Made by a program: the position numbers and the translations under genes. A DNA stretch of 28,943 nt, taken from positions 1 to 28,943 of the forward strand of contig CAZRRN010000033.1 of assembly GCA_964602475.1 (NCBI GenBank). The letters are read 5' to 3'. Under the pieces are notes generated by a model. It saw nothing but the letters and a program-made list of their open reading frames with translations, had not been told where the DNA came from and ran no database searches. Below are positions 15,583-24,435 of the stretch, piece after piece (positions within the stretch are counted from its first letter, which is position 1; every line of letters starts with the position of its first letter). Source of the DNA: SZUA-448 sp964602475. GTDB taxonomy: Bacteria; Bacillota; Clostridia; Lachnospirales; Lachnospiraceae.

Positions 15583-16242
15583 ATGAACAAATCCGACTAT
15601 CGCACCGTATATCTGGGTGGCACCGGTGAAATAACCGAAAAAAAATCACGATTTATTGCAACGGTACTTCCTGTTAAAGAAGAAGCCGAAGCTCTTGCTT
15701 TCATCGAGCAGATGAAAAAAACATACTGGGATGCAACACATAACTGTTCTGCTTACGTGCTCGGTCTTCAGCCCGAGCTTCAGCGATGCAGCGATGACGG
15801 AGAACCTCAGAAAACTGCCGGCCGTCCGATGCTTGAGGTTCTGATTCGGGAAGAGCTTCGGAATACTGCAGTTGTGGTCACCCGCTATTTCGGCGGAACG
15901 CTGCTTGGTACCGGAGGTCTCGTTCGTGCTTACACGGAAGCCGTTAATGCAGGACTTGCAAATTGTACTATTATTCACAAACGGTATGGACATAAATTTC
16001 GTATCGGTACAGATTACAACGGAATCGGAAAGCTTCAGTACCTTGCCGCCCAGCACGAGCTCCCGGTACTTCATACCGCATACACCGATGCTGTCAGTTA
16101 TACGATTTTTCTGACTCCCGAGATGGAGGATACCTTTTTTAAGCGTCTGAGCGAACAGACCAACGGAAAAGCCGTTATTGAGCAGCTGGATGAATGTTTC
16201 TTTTCATATGTCAATAATACTCCCTTCATTTTTCCGGACTAA
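15583..16242 (+). CDS. yigZ: YigZ/IMPACT family protein
   Basis: 219 residues, typical length. The N-terminal UPF0029/IMPACT domain (about 15-135) has EKKSRFIATV, ATHNCSAYVLG, SDDGEPQKTAGRPML and the family signature YFGGTLLGTGGLVRAY. The C-terminal ferredoxin-like DUF1949 domain runs from about 140 to 215. The family is linked to translation or ribosome-associated roles by its eukaryotic homologue IMPACT; the bacterial biochemical function is not settled. GAGGAC lies before the ATG. It is transcribed alone, judging by the 224-nt gap that follows. Confidence 0.93.
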   Translation: MNKSDYRTVYLGGTGEITEKKSRFIATVLPVKEEAEALAFIEQMKKTYWDATHNCSAYVLGLQPELQRCSDDGEPQKTAGRPMLEVLIREELRNTAVVVTRYFGGTLLGTGGLVRAYTEAVNAGLANCTIIHKRYGHKFRIGTDYNGIGKLQYLAAQHELPVLHTAYTDAVSYTIFLTPEMEDTFFKRLSEQTNGKAVIEQLDECFFSYVNNTPFIFPD

Positions 16243-16285
16243 ATTATTAGTTTCTCAGGTCTGTTCGTCTATCAGAGTATCATTC

Positions 16286-16373
16286 GTGTACCGGCGGTAC
16301 ACAACAGTATGCCAGCGGTACGCAAAACTGATCCAAAAGCACACCAAAAGTGCTCCGACAGTATACCAATCTA
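16286..16373. repeat. Degenerate 11-bp-period repeats with a palindrome
   Basis: About eight consecutive units of roughly NTACCAAAAGT with an 11-bp period. The first is part of a perfect palindrome GTGTACCG-G-CGGTACAC (16286-16302) and a near copy lies at 16307-16323. CAGTAT recurs at 16306, 16359 and 16399. The repeats sit just upstream of the peptidase promoter. Confidence 0.55.
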
Positions 16374-16383
16374 CTTCGTTTGC

Positions 16384-16412
16384 TTGCAGGGAAACCGGCA
16401 GTATGCTATACT
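16384..16412 (+). promoter_or_regulatory. Sigma-A promoter of the peptidase-thyA operon
   Basis: TTGCAG (16384-16389), 17-nt spacer, TATACT (16407-16412), about 55 nt before ATG 16467. The -10 region lies within a small palindrome (AGTATGCTATACT). Confidence 0.6.
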
Positions 16413-16466
16413 TAATTATCATTAGTACTTAACAATAATACAATAAGTTTTAGAACGGAGGCTATT

Positions 16467-18143
16467 ATGAAATTCAGTCAAATGCCGTACGAACGTATTT
16501 CACTCGATGCGGTCACAAAAGAGTTTACAGAAATCCTTAACGCATTTAAAAATGCCAAGTCCGGTGAAGAACAGTTTCAAATTCATCAGAACTATTACCG
16601 CTTAACCGACAAGATCATGACAATGATGGTCATTGCTCAAATCCGGCACGATGGTTATACCGAGGATGAGTTTTATAAAGCAGAACAGGATTACTATGAT
16701 GAAATTGGACCTGAGCTTGAAAATCTGATGAACAACTATAAACGGGCTATGTATGAATCTCCGTTCCGCAGTTATCTTGAAGACAAAATCGGCAAGGTTG
16801 CTTTTAAGAATATTGAGATTGCCCTGAAGGGATTTGATGAGAAGCTGATTCCACTGATGCAGAAGGAGAATGCCCTCTGCACGGAGTATATGGATCTGCT
16901 GGCTAGTGCCAAAATCGACTGGGAAGGAGAAATCCTGAATCTTTCTCTTTTGAAAAAGCACATGGATTCCAAGGATCGCAAGACCCGTAAAAAGGCATAT
17001 GCAAAGCATACTGCATTTTTTGAAGAAAATGCTGAGGCGTTTGACCGGATTTATGATGATTTGGTAAAGAACCGGACCGAACAGGCAAAACAGCTTGGAT
17101 ATAAGAACTTTGTCGAGCTTGGATACTACCGTATGCAGCGAAATTGTTATGATAAGGATATGGTAAAATGCTTCCGCGACCAGGTGAAAAAATACATGGT
17201 TCCGTTTGCCGAAAAGCTGCATGAAGAGCGAAGAATCCGACTCGGTCTTGATCATCTACTGTATTTTGATGAAAATGTTAATTTCCCAGATGGAAATCCA
17301 GCTCCAATCGGTACTCCCGAGGAAATTCTTCAGGCCGGTCAGCGTATGTATACGGAATTATCCTCCGAAACAAAAGAATTCTTTGATTTTATGATGGAAA
17401 ATGAGCTCTTTGATGTCCTTGGTCGTAAGAACAAGCGTGCCGGTGGCTATATGACTTATCTTCCCGATTACAGAGCTCCGTTCATATTTGCTAATTTTAA
17501 CGGAACTAACGGGGATGTTGATGTCATCACTCATGAATGCGGACATGCTTTTCAGGGCTTTCTGTCTGCACAGGATCCTATCCGCGAACACTCTGATATT
17601 ACAATGGAAACTGCTGAAATTCACTCCATGTCAATGGAATTCTTTACCGAACCGTGGATGAAGGAGTTCTTTGGTGAACGGACACAGGATTATATTGAGA
17701 TGCATCTTGAAGAAGCCGTCACCTTTATTCCCTATGGATGTATGGTGGATGAATACCAGCACGAAGTATATGAGCACCCCGAAATGACTCCTTTCGAACG
17801 CAAGGCTACCTGGAGACGTCTTGAAAAAGAATATAAACCGCATCTCGATTATGAGGGAAATACTTTCCTTGAGAACGGTGGATACTGGCAGAGACAGCAC
17901 CACATTTATGATCTGCCCTTCTACTATATTGATTACTGTATTGCACAGACCTGTGCTCTCCAGTACAAGACTCGTATGGATGAAGATTATAAAAATGCCT
18001 GGAACAGCTACCTGAAGCTTTGCCGCTTGTCTGCATCTGATTTCTTCACCAATATGGTAACAGAAGTCGGACTTGCCGATCCATTTAAGGAAGGCTGCAT
18101 TAAAGCTGTCATTGATCATATGGATGGCAAGATCAATCACTGA
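16467..18143 (+). CDS. M3-family oligoendopeptidase (PepF-like zinc metallopeptidase)
   Basis: 558 residues, the length of the compact M3B clade. The zinc site is intact: HECGH at 356-360 (two His ligands and catalytic Glu357) and third ligand E384 in ETAEIHSMSMEFF, 24 residues on. The N-terminal half is the helical prolyl-oligopeptidase-like channel lid of the family. There is no signal peptide, so it is cytosolic, probably degrading short peptides. GGAGG ribosome site. thyA follows 24 nt later, indicating an operon with no evident functional link. Confidence 0.93.
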   Translation: MKFSQMPYERISLDAVTKEFTEILNAFKNAKSGEEQFQIHQNYYRLTDKIMTMMVIAQIRHDGYTEDEFYKAEQDYYDEIGPELENLMNNYKRAMYESPFRSYLEDKIGKVAFKNIEIALKGFDEKLIPLMQKENALCTEYMDLLASAKIDWEGEILNLSLLKKHMDSKDRKTRKKAYAKHTAFFEENAEAFDRIYDDLVKNRTEQAKQLGYKNFVELGYYRMQRNCYDKDMVKCFRDQVKKYMVPFAEKLHEERRIRLGLDHLLYFDENVNFPDGNPAPIGTPEEILQAGQRMYTELSSETKEFFDFMMENELFDVLGRKNKRAGGYMTYLPDYRAPFIFANFNGTNGDVDVITHECGHAFQGFLSAQDPIREHSDITMETAEIHSMSMEFFTEPWMKEFFGERTQDYIEMHLEEAVTFIPYGCMVDEYQHEVYEHPEMTPFERKATWRRLEKEYKPHLDYEGNTFLENGGYWQRQHHIYDLPFYYIDYCIAQTCALQYKTRMDEDYKNAWNSYLKLCRLSASDFFTNMVTEVGLADPFKEGCIKAVIDHMDGKINH

Positions 18144-18167
18144 TTAAAATGAAAGGGGAACAATACT

Positions 18168-19016
18168 ATGAGCATGGCTGATGACCTGTTTATCCGCACT
18201 TGTAAAGACATTCTGGAGAACGGGTCAAGTACAGAAGGGGAAAAAGTACGCCCTCATTGGGAGGACGGAGCTCCGGCATATACAATCAAACGTTTTGGTA
18301 TCGTTAACCGTTATGACCTGTCAAAGGAATTTCCGATTGTCACTCTTCGTCGGACTGCAATTAAAACCTGTATTGAAGAGCTTCTCTGGATCTGGCAGAA
18401 GAAATCCAACAACATTCACGATCTTTCCAGCCACATCTGGGACAGCTGGGCAGATGAAAACGGCAGCATCGGCAAGGCTTACGGATACCAGCTCGGAGTA
18501 AAGCACCAGTACAGCGAAGGCATGATGGATCAGGTTGACCGTGTTCTTTATGACCTGAAGAACAACCCCTACAGCCGCCGTATCATGACAAATATCTATG
18601 TACATCAGGATCTTCACGAAATGCATCTGTATCCCTGCGCCTACAGTATGACCTTTAATGTTACCAAAAAGGCCGGCTGCGATCGTCTGGTATTAAATGC
18701 GATTCTGAATCAACGGTCCAATGATGTGCTTGCCGCGAATGCAATGAATGTCTGTCAGTATGCAGTTCTGGTCTATATGATAGCGCAGGTTGTCGGTATG
18801 ACGCCAGGCGAATTTGTTCATGTAATTGCCGACGCACATATCTATGACCGTCATATTCCAATTGTTAAGGAACTGATTGAGCGCCCGGCTTACCCGGCAC
18901 CGGCATTTTACCTCAATCCGGAAATAACTGATTTTTATGCGTTCAAACCGGAGGACTTCATTCTGGAAAACTATCAGTTCGGTTCAAAGATTGAAGGGAT
19001 TCCGATTGCAGTATAA
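18168..19016 (+). CDS. thyA: Thymidylate synthase, Bacillus ThyA-like subfamily
   Basis: 282 residues. It makes dTMP from dUMP with methylene-tetrahydrofolate. Active site: C157 in LYPCAYS, Arg pair SRR (136-138), QRSND (182-186), N194 and H224/Y226 in DAHIYDRH. Two canonical segments differ: PCH is PCA and YGKQWR is YGYQLG. Together with ELLWIWQKKSN, these match the Bacillus subtilis/phage phi3T ThyA type rather than the E. coli type. AAAGGGG ribosome site, 24 nt after the peptidase gene. No dihydrofolate reductase gene follows, though the two are often paired. A strong terminator lies downstream. Confidence 0.93.
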   Translation: MSMADDLFIRTCKDILENGSSTEGEKVRPHWEDGAPAYTIKRFGIVNRYDLSKEFPIVTLRRTAIKTCIEELLWIWQKKSNNIHDLSSHIWDSWADENGSIGKAYGYQLGVKHQYSEGMMDQVDRVLYDLKNNPYSRRIMTNIYVHQDLHEMHLYPCAYSMTFNVTKKAGCDRLVLNAILNQRSNDVLAANAMNVCQYAVLVYMIAQVVGMTPGEFVHVIADAHIYDRHIPIVKELIERPAYPAPAFYLNPEITDFYAFKPEDFILENYQFGSKIEGIPIAV

Positions 19017-19090
19017 CATTTTTATTAAAGCAGTGAATTTGCAGATGAGACTGCTGGAATTTAATATCTTTTAGGCATACTTTCCTATAA

Positions 19091-19130
19091 AAAAAACAAT
19101 GCGGTATCCGAATGGAACGCATTGTTTTTT
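19091..19130. terminator. Bidirectional terminator between thyA and PBP1A
   Basis: Perfect 13-bp stem AAAAAACAATGCG/CGCATTGTTTTTT with a 14-nt loop. T-runs on both strands let it serve thyA (+) and the PBP gene (-), which converge here. Confidence 0.93.
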
Positions 19131-19134
19131 ATAA

Positions 19135-21927
19135 TTATTGTACCGTGTCGTCTGCCGGTTCCTCTGTCCCTGTGATAACCGTTACATCCGAGCTGATAAT
19201 CGGAAGCACCGATTCGGAGGGATCCAATTCTGTAGATACCGGACTGTGGATCGGACAGGGCTCCGTCGCCTCTCCGGTCGGAAGAATATATGGAGTATCA
19301 TAGGTTGTTACATAGACAACATTGTCAGGATCTGTAACATACTCCGTTCCATTCTTTTTTGCCGCTTTTTCCGCTTCAATATCCCGATAAACCTGTTCTG
19401 TCTTTACAAGATAAACAATCTCTTCAACCGATTCTGCCGGGCATTCGGAACATGCAATATGACCGGACTCTTTACATACGCTGACTTTGACATGACAGTC
19501 GCATTTTTCTGTCGGAACCGTTCCTTTCGCAAAGTACTCTGTTTTAATGCAGTTGCCTCCGATATATTCGTCGCAAAGACCGGTAACCGCAAGCTTTCCG
19601 CATTTGGTACAGATGGAAGCGGTTACGACAGAATCCGGCATTGCAAATTCCTTGTATTCGAGCTGCTTGGTAACATGGATTTCTTCCATGATTGCCCGCC
19701 ACATGTACTGATGGTACTTGGTCGCAGTCTGCGTCAGATTGTTATCAAATCCGGTCCAGATTCCTGCTGTATAATACGGTGTATATCCGACAAACCAAAG
19801 ATCATTGCTGCTCTTCACTGGTCCCTTTGCTGTTCCTGTCTTCCCGGCAACCGGCATATTATAATTCAAAAATGCAAGTCGGGAACCGGTACCAATCTCT
19901 ATTGTATCCTGCATTGCACTTGTCAGAAGCCATGCTGTGGAAGTTTTCATCACCTGTGTTGCCGTAGATTCATTGGAAAGCAGAAGCTTATCGTCATGAT
20001 CCAGAATCACTGTGTAGAATATCGGTGTCTGATAGACCCCACCATTTGCAATTGCAGCATATGCTTCCGTCAGCTCAAGATTCGTCACTCCATCAGTCAG
20101 ACCGCCAAGCGCAAGAGGAAGTCCGATATCAGAGTATTCCTGCGTACCCACAGTCTTTGACGCAACCAGAGTGGTAAAACCAAGCTTTTTCAGATAATTA
20201 AATGCAACCTGCGGGCCAACCAGCTCCAGAGTCTTAACAGCAACAATGTTCATGGAATCGTAAATGCCCGCGCGAATAGAGCTTAAGCCTCTCCAGCCGC
20301 TTTTATACCAGTTCAGCACCTCTTTTTCCGTTCCCGGATAGTAGAACTGTGTATCATCTATTACGGTCGCCAGAGTCATTCCTGACGTATCAAGTGCCGG
20401 AAGAAAGGATGCCAGCACCTTGAAGGTAGACCCGACCTGACGCACCGTATTCGTTGCCCGGTTTATGACACGGCTTGCAGTCTTCACTCCACGCCCTCCA
20501 TACAGAGCAACTACCTTACCTGTCGATTGCTCGGTGATTACAATGGAGGACTGTGGCTGTGGAGTCAGTATCCGTTTTTCAACCGGAGTATCTCCCTCTT
20601 CCACCATAACTTTCTTAAATTCATCACACTTCTCATTTATGTCATCATAATCAATTCCAAGCTCACTGATTCCGATCCAGTTTGACGAGTTGTCATCTCC
20701 CTCATCATGATAATACAAATGTGATGAGTCCTTAAAATCCGCAAAATATTCTAAAAGATCCTTCATCTGGTAGTGTATGACCGATCCATCCACCTTGTAT
20801 ACTGATAAGGCATAGTTTAGCTCATAATATGAGCCTTCTCCGAATGCGGGAAAATACGTAGAGTCTGTATACACTGAATCCACAATTGTCTGAATCTCCG
20901 GATCCTGTGTTGTATAAATCTTCAGACCGCCTTTATACAAAAGGTCAGAAGCTTCTTTTTCGGTATACCCGAGCTTCAGCTGAAAATCAGAAAGAATCTG
21001 TTCAATCAATTCGTCTGTAAAATAAGAATAAGGTGAGGTATCCTCGGAAACTTGCTGATAATCCTGAATTCTCGTATATACATCATCTGCAACAGCTTCG
21101 TCATATTCCTCTCTGGTACAAAGACCGAATGAAAGCATGCTTTCTAGGACTTCCATACGCTTCTCTGCATTCTCCTCCGGATTCTTAACCGGATTACGAT
21201 AGGTTGGCGAATATGCGATCGGTGCAAGTACAGCCGCCTCGGACAAAGTCAGCTCCCATACATTTTTTCCGAAATATTTCTGAGCGGCAGTCTGCACTCC
21301 ATAGCATCCGCTTCCAAGGTTCAATGTGTTAAGGTAGAATTCCAGAATCTCTTCTTTGGAATATTCGTTCTCTATCTGAATCGCCAAATACTGTTCCTGA
21401 ATCTTTCGGATTATTTTATCCAGTACATTTGCTTCATCTCCACCGCTAAAAACCTGATTTTTCAAGAGCTGCTGCGTAATTGTACTTCCGCCGTAATCGA
21501 AGGACTTTGTTCTGATATCGGACACGATTGCACGAAGAATACCCTGAACATCAATTCCGTTATGTTCAAAGAAACGGCTGTCTTCCTTTGCGATAAACGC
21601 GTACTGGACGCATTTCGGGATTTCGGTAATATAAACATAGTCACGGTTCGCTTCTGTCCCGAATAAGGTATCCGCAATTGTTCCGTCACTATAATAAATC
21701 GTCGTCTTATATGAGGTAGGCTGAAGGTTGATCTTGGAGGTCGATGGTGCATTATCTGTCAGCCCCTTCAAGGCTCCGAATCCTGCAAACACTCCGATGA
21801 CCAGTACCGCAACAAAAAGAATCAGAATCAAGCGAAAAGCCATGACTGCAGACTTTGAAACCAGCCGCTTGGTAGTCGATTTAAGCTGACGCTGTTTTTT
21901 TATTGTCCCGTGTTCACTAAAATCCAT
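19135..21927 (-). CDS. Class A penicillin-binding protein (PBP1A), transglycosylase/transpeptidase
   Basis: 930 residues. Membrane anchor at about 29-52. GT51 glycosyltransferase: catalytic E115 in EDSRFFEHNGID and GGSTITQQLLKN (146-157). Transpeptidase: S500 in STFK, SMN (558-560) and KTGT (696-699), all intact. So both polymerisation and cross-linking of peptidoglycan are expected at the outer face of the membrane. After the transpeptidase comes a Cys-rich tail (about 770-850) with CTKCGKLA, the GTVPTEKCDCH element and CSECP, common in clostridial PBP1A, then an acidic Thr/Pro-rich end. SD AAGGAAG; promoter at 21979-22007. Confidence 0.95.
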   Translation of the reverse strand: MDFSEHGTIKKQRQLKSTTKRLVSKSAVMAFRLILILFVAVLVIGVFAGFGALKGLTDNAPSTSKINLQPTSYKTTIYYSDGTIADTLFGTEANRDYVYITEIPKCVQYAFIAKEDSRFFEHNGIDVQGILRAIVSDIRTKSFDYGGSTITQQLLKNQVFSGGDEANVLDKIIRKIQEQYLAIQIENEYSKEEILEFYLNTLNLGSGCYGVQTAAQKYFGKNVWELTLSEAAVLAPIAYSPTYRNPVKNPEENAEKRMEVLESMLSFGLCTREEYDEAVADDVYTRIQDYQQVSEDTSPYSYFTDELIEQILSDFQLKLGYTEKEASDLLYKGGLKIYTTQDPEIQTIVDSVYTDSTYFPAFGEGSYYELNYALSVYKVDGSVIHYQMKDLLEYFADFKDSSHLYYHDEGDDNSSNWIGISELGIDYDDINEKCDEFKKVMVEEGDTPVEKRILTPQPQSSIVITEQSTGKVVALYGGRGVKTASRVINRATNTVRQVGSTFKVLASFLPALDTSGMTLATVIDDTQFYYPGTEKEVLNWYKSGWRGLSSIRAGIYDSMNIVAVKTLELVGPQVAFNYLKKLGFTTLVASKTVGTQEYSDIGLPLALGGLTDGVTNLELTEAYAAIANGGVYQTPIFYTVILDHDDKLLLSNESTATQVMKTSTAWLLTSAMQDTIEIGTGSRLAFLNYNMPVAGKTGTAKGPVKSSNDLWFVGYTPYYTAGIWTGFDNNLTQTATKYHQYMWRAIMEEIHVTKQLEYKEFAMPDSVVTASICTKCGKLAVTGLCDEYIGGNCIKTEYFAKGTVPTEKCDCHVKVSVCKESGHIACSECPAESVEEIVYLVKTEQVYRDIEAEKAAKKNGTEYVTDPDNVVYVTTYDTPYILPTGEATEPCPIHSPVSTELDPSESVLPIISSDVTVITGTEEPADDTVQ

Positions 21928-21978
21928 ATTATAATTAACTTCCTTCCTATCAGAATACTCCCATACAACAACATTGTA

Positions 21979-22007
21979 ATTATAGCAGAAAGCTTTTATA
22001 TAATCAA
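21979..22007 (-). promoter_or_regulatory. Sigma-A promoter of the PBP1A gene
   Basis: Minus strand TTGATT (22007-22002), 17-nt spacer, TATAAT (21984-21979), about 50 nt before ATG 21927. Confidence 0.7.
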
Positions 22008-22086
22008 ATTAAATCATTGTTACAGAATACAGGTATTTACCAAAAAAGAGCGTTCTTATTACCTTATAGACATACTTTCCTATAGA

Positions 22087-22126
22087 ATAAAAAAACAGCA
22101 CTCCGCTTTCCGGCGGTGTGCTGTTT
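22087..22126 (-). terminator. Intrinsic terminator of the phosphofructokinase gene
   Basis: Minus strand stem AAACAGCAC/GTGCTGTTT with an inner CCGC/GGCGG-type stem, followed by seven T. It ends in TATAGGAAAGTATG, as does the PBP terminator. Confidence 0.9.
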
Positions 22127-22140
22127 CTCTTTTATCATTA

Positions 22141-23373
22141 TTACTTTTTAATATAAAGGTATCTGGGAATACCGTCCACCTGTACGGGCGGTAACTCTGC
22201 CTGAATTAACGGTTTCATATAATCAAGGAATTCTTTGGTAATATAATTACCTTCTGCGTTGGCCCACTCTCTTGGAACAACACGCTCTGCATTGGCAATC
22301 TTGCGAACATCAAATACATCAGTTGTACAGATGTACGGTTCATTAGAGAGTCTCTTAAGAATAATCATCTTGCCGGTCTCACCTTCAAATGCAGCAACTA
22401 CTGCTGCTTCTCCAACCTGGAATGCTTCCGTGATATCTACACGCGATGCAAGGTGAGAAGCACTTCTCTGCAGGGTACTGAGTTCGATTGCTCTGGTCTT
22501 GCAGCCAAATTCATTAGCAACAAGATTAGCAAGAGTACGTGCAGTTCCTGTCAGCTGCTTGTGCCCGAATGCATCAACATAATCGCTTCCGCCGCCAAGC
22601 TCACATACATACTTTCCGTCTGCCGTCTTAATTCCTTCGGATACTGCAACGGTAATGCACTTTCTCTGAGGAAGAATTTCTTTCAACTTAGCCATAAACG
22701 CTTCGACATCGAAGGGGATTTCCGGAAGATAAATAAGATCCGGACCAACACTGTCTTCTCCCTTTGCAAGAGCCGCTGCACCTGTAAGCCATCCTGCATT
22801 ACGTCCCATAATTTCAATAATACATACAATCTTTGTATCATACGCAAAGCTAAGATTGTCGGTGATAACTTCCTTTACTGCTGTTCCGATATACTTTGCC
22901 GCACTTCCAAAGCCCGGTGTATGGTCGGTAACCGCAAGATCGTTATCAATCGTCTTCGGTACTCCCATAAAACGTGTCGGATGATTGATTACCAGTGCAT
23001 AATCGGACAGCTTACGGATAGTATCCATAGAATCATTTCCTCCGATATAGAAGAAATATCCGATATCAAGCTTATCAATAATCTCAAATATTTTTTTATA
23101 GATGTCTTCATGACCCTGAATATCAGGAAGCTTATAACGGCAGGTTCCAAGAAACGCCGCCGGTGTTCTCTTTAAGAGTTCAATATCAAGATCACTTGTA
23201 ATCTGTTCTGAGAGATCAATATACTGCTCATCCAGAAATCCAAGAATACCATGACGCATACCATAAATCTTGCCTGCGCCTCGTTCCTTTGCTCCATGAA
23301 ATACACCCGCAAGGCTGGAATTAATAACTGCGGTCGGTCCGCCGGATTGTCCGACAATAACGTTATTTCTCAT
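22141..23373 (-). CDS. 6-phosphofructokinase, predicted pyrophosphate-dependent
   Basis: 410 residues from ATG 23373 (GGAG 9 nt upstream); the frame extends to 23409 through the shared leader element. It phosphorylates fructose 6-phosphate in glycolysis. Motifs: GQSGGPTAVINSS (8-20), GGNDS (111-115), PKTIDND (139-145), MGRNAGW (189-195). The Asp in GGNDS and the Lys in PKTIDND are the residues that mark the PPi-dependent class; ATP enzymes carry Gly at both places. Using PPi would make the step reversible. It stands between hpf and PBP1A with terminators on both sides, so it is likely a single-gene unit. The phosphoryl donor is inference from motifs. Confidence 0.9.
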   Translation of the reverse strand: MRNNVIVGQSGGPTAVINSSLAGVFHGAKERGAGKIYGMRHGILGFLDEQYIDLSEQITSDLDIELLKRTPAAFLGTCRYKLPDIQGHEDIYKKIFEIIDKLDIGYFFYIGGNDSMDTIRKLSDYALVINHPTRFMGVPKTIDNDLAVTDHTPGFGSAAKYIGTAVKEVITDNLSFAYDTKIVCIIEIMGRNAGWLTGAAALAKGEDSVGPDLIYLPEIPFDVEAFMAKLKEILPQRKCITVAVSEGIKTADGKYVCELGGGSDYVDAFGHKQLTGTARTLANLVANEFGCKTRAIELSTLQRSASHLASRVDITEAFQVGEAAVVAAFEGETGKMIILKRLSNEPYICTTDVFDVRKIANAERVVPREWANAEGNYITKEFLDYMKPLIQAELPPVQVDGIPRYLYIKK

Positions 23374-23430
23374 ATTAATTTTCTCCATTCCCGCATTGCT
23401 TTCTCGCATAGGCTGTCCTTTTGCAATGCG
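23374..23430 (-). promoter_or_regulatory. Shared leader element, copy 3 (before phosphofructokinase)
   Basis: On the minus strand: CGCATTGC (23430-23423), a loop of 23 nt containing CTATGCGAGAAA, then GCAATGCG (23399-23392), GGAATGGAGA and, after about 8 nt, ATG 23373. The stem is a perfect 8 bp with a sequence unlike copies 1 and 2, while the loop and the 3' flank are conserved. Confidence 0.65.
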
Positions 23431-23543
23431 TCGTATACTGATTATTTCATCGGCCTGATAGCCGTCAACTTCCTCATACTACTACATTTTGAGGACATAC
23501 GCAAGTATTTTCTGTCAAATGTAAGTGCTTAATTAAATAAGAA

Positions 23544-23576
23544 AAGAACCTGTACTTTATCTGCGTACAGGTTCTT
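23544..23576 (-). terminator. Intrinsic terminator of hpf
   Basis: Perfect 12-bp stem AAGAACCTGTAC/GTACAGGTTCTT with a 9-nt loop; on the minus strand it is followed by TTCTTATTT. Confidence 0.85.
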
Positions 23577-23612
23577 ACGTTTCTTATAACATTTCCGGTC
23601 AATCACAGCTGT

Positions 23613-24146
23613 CTAGTTCTCCGGTTCAATCAGTCCATAGGAATTGTTCTTCCCTTTTCTCTTGTAGACCACATTGACTTCATCGGTTTCCGCATTACGA
23701 AATACATAAAAACTGTGTCCTAATAATTCCATCTGTACACATGCTTCCTCTGCATCCATTGGCTTAATTGCAAAATGCTTTACACGCGTTATCTCAATTG
23801 CATCATCTTCAGTCATCTCTTCATCAATCAGCATCTTGCTGAAGCCAACAGCATCCTGCTTGGATTCAATGATTTTGTTTTTGTATTTCTTCAGCTGGCG
23901 TTCAATAATCTCCTCCACCAAGTCGATGGAAACATACATATCATTACTAACCTGTTCTGCTCTGATAATGGTTCCCTTCACCGGAATTGTCACTTCAATC
24001 CTGTGTCTGTCTTTTTCTACGCTTAAGGTTACATGAACTTCTGTATCCGGAGTAAAATACCGCTCTAGCTTTCCTATCTTCTCTTCGATCATACTCTTCA
24101 ATGATTCTCTGACTTCAATATTCTTTCCACTAATAATATAACGCAT
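23613..24146 (-). CDS. hpf: Ribosome hibernation promoting factor, long form
   Basis: 177 residues from ATG 24146, with GGAG 9 nt upstream; an in-frame TTG at 24155 is less likely. The N-terminal S30AE/YfiA domain (1-100) binds the 30S decoding region, and the C-terminal dimerisation domain (about 118-177: GHSFYVFRNAETDEVNVVYKR) joins two ribosomes into inactive 100S particles. The long form is usual in Firmicutes. It has its own promoter and terminator. Confidence 0.95.
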   Translation of the reverse strand: MRYIISGKNIEVRESLKSMIEEKIGKLERYFTPDTEVHVTLSVEKDRHRIEVTIPVKGTIIRAEQVSNDMYVSIDLVEEIIERQLKKYKNKIIESKQDAVGFSKMLIDEEMTEDDAIEITRVKHFAIKPMDAEEACVQMELLGHSFYVFRNAETDEVNVVYKRKGKNNSYGLIEPEN

Positions 24147-24203
24147 ACAAGTCAACTCCTTCTGGTCAACATTTTACCGTAAGATAACCGGTTCACGACA
24201 ATA

Positions 24204-24232
24204 ATTATAACATAGCTGTGATATTTCATCAA
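24204..24232 (-). promoter_or_regulatory. Sigma-A promoter of hpf
   Basis: Minus strand TTGATG (24232-24227), 17-nt spacer, TATAAT (24209-24204), about 58 nt before ATG 24146. Confidence 0.7.
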
Positions 24233-24435
24233 GCAGAACATGTCAATATTTTCATAATTTGCATATGGATTTTCTTAATTGTATTTATTTTGAGACTGTT
24301 TTTATCATTTATCCGACAATATGAATCTCGAGATGAAAATTCAAATTATTTATCGTTTTTGTGAATTTTACATTCTTAACAAAACAAACTTTCACTCTTG
24401 ACCTCTTTTTTCGTTCGACAATCGTGGTGTTTGGC

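Noticed and set aside
19138..20160. Long plus-strand open frame (340 codons) inside the PBP1A gene
   Set aside because: It lies wholly antisense to the well-supported PBP1A tail and transpeptidase domain, has a Cys/Ile/Arg-rich composition unlike real proteins here, and no recognisable motif.
22453..23175. Plus-strand open frame (240 codons) inside the phosphofructokinase gene
   Set aside because: Antisense shadow of a conserved gene; composition is random-like and no ribosome site is present.
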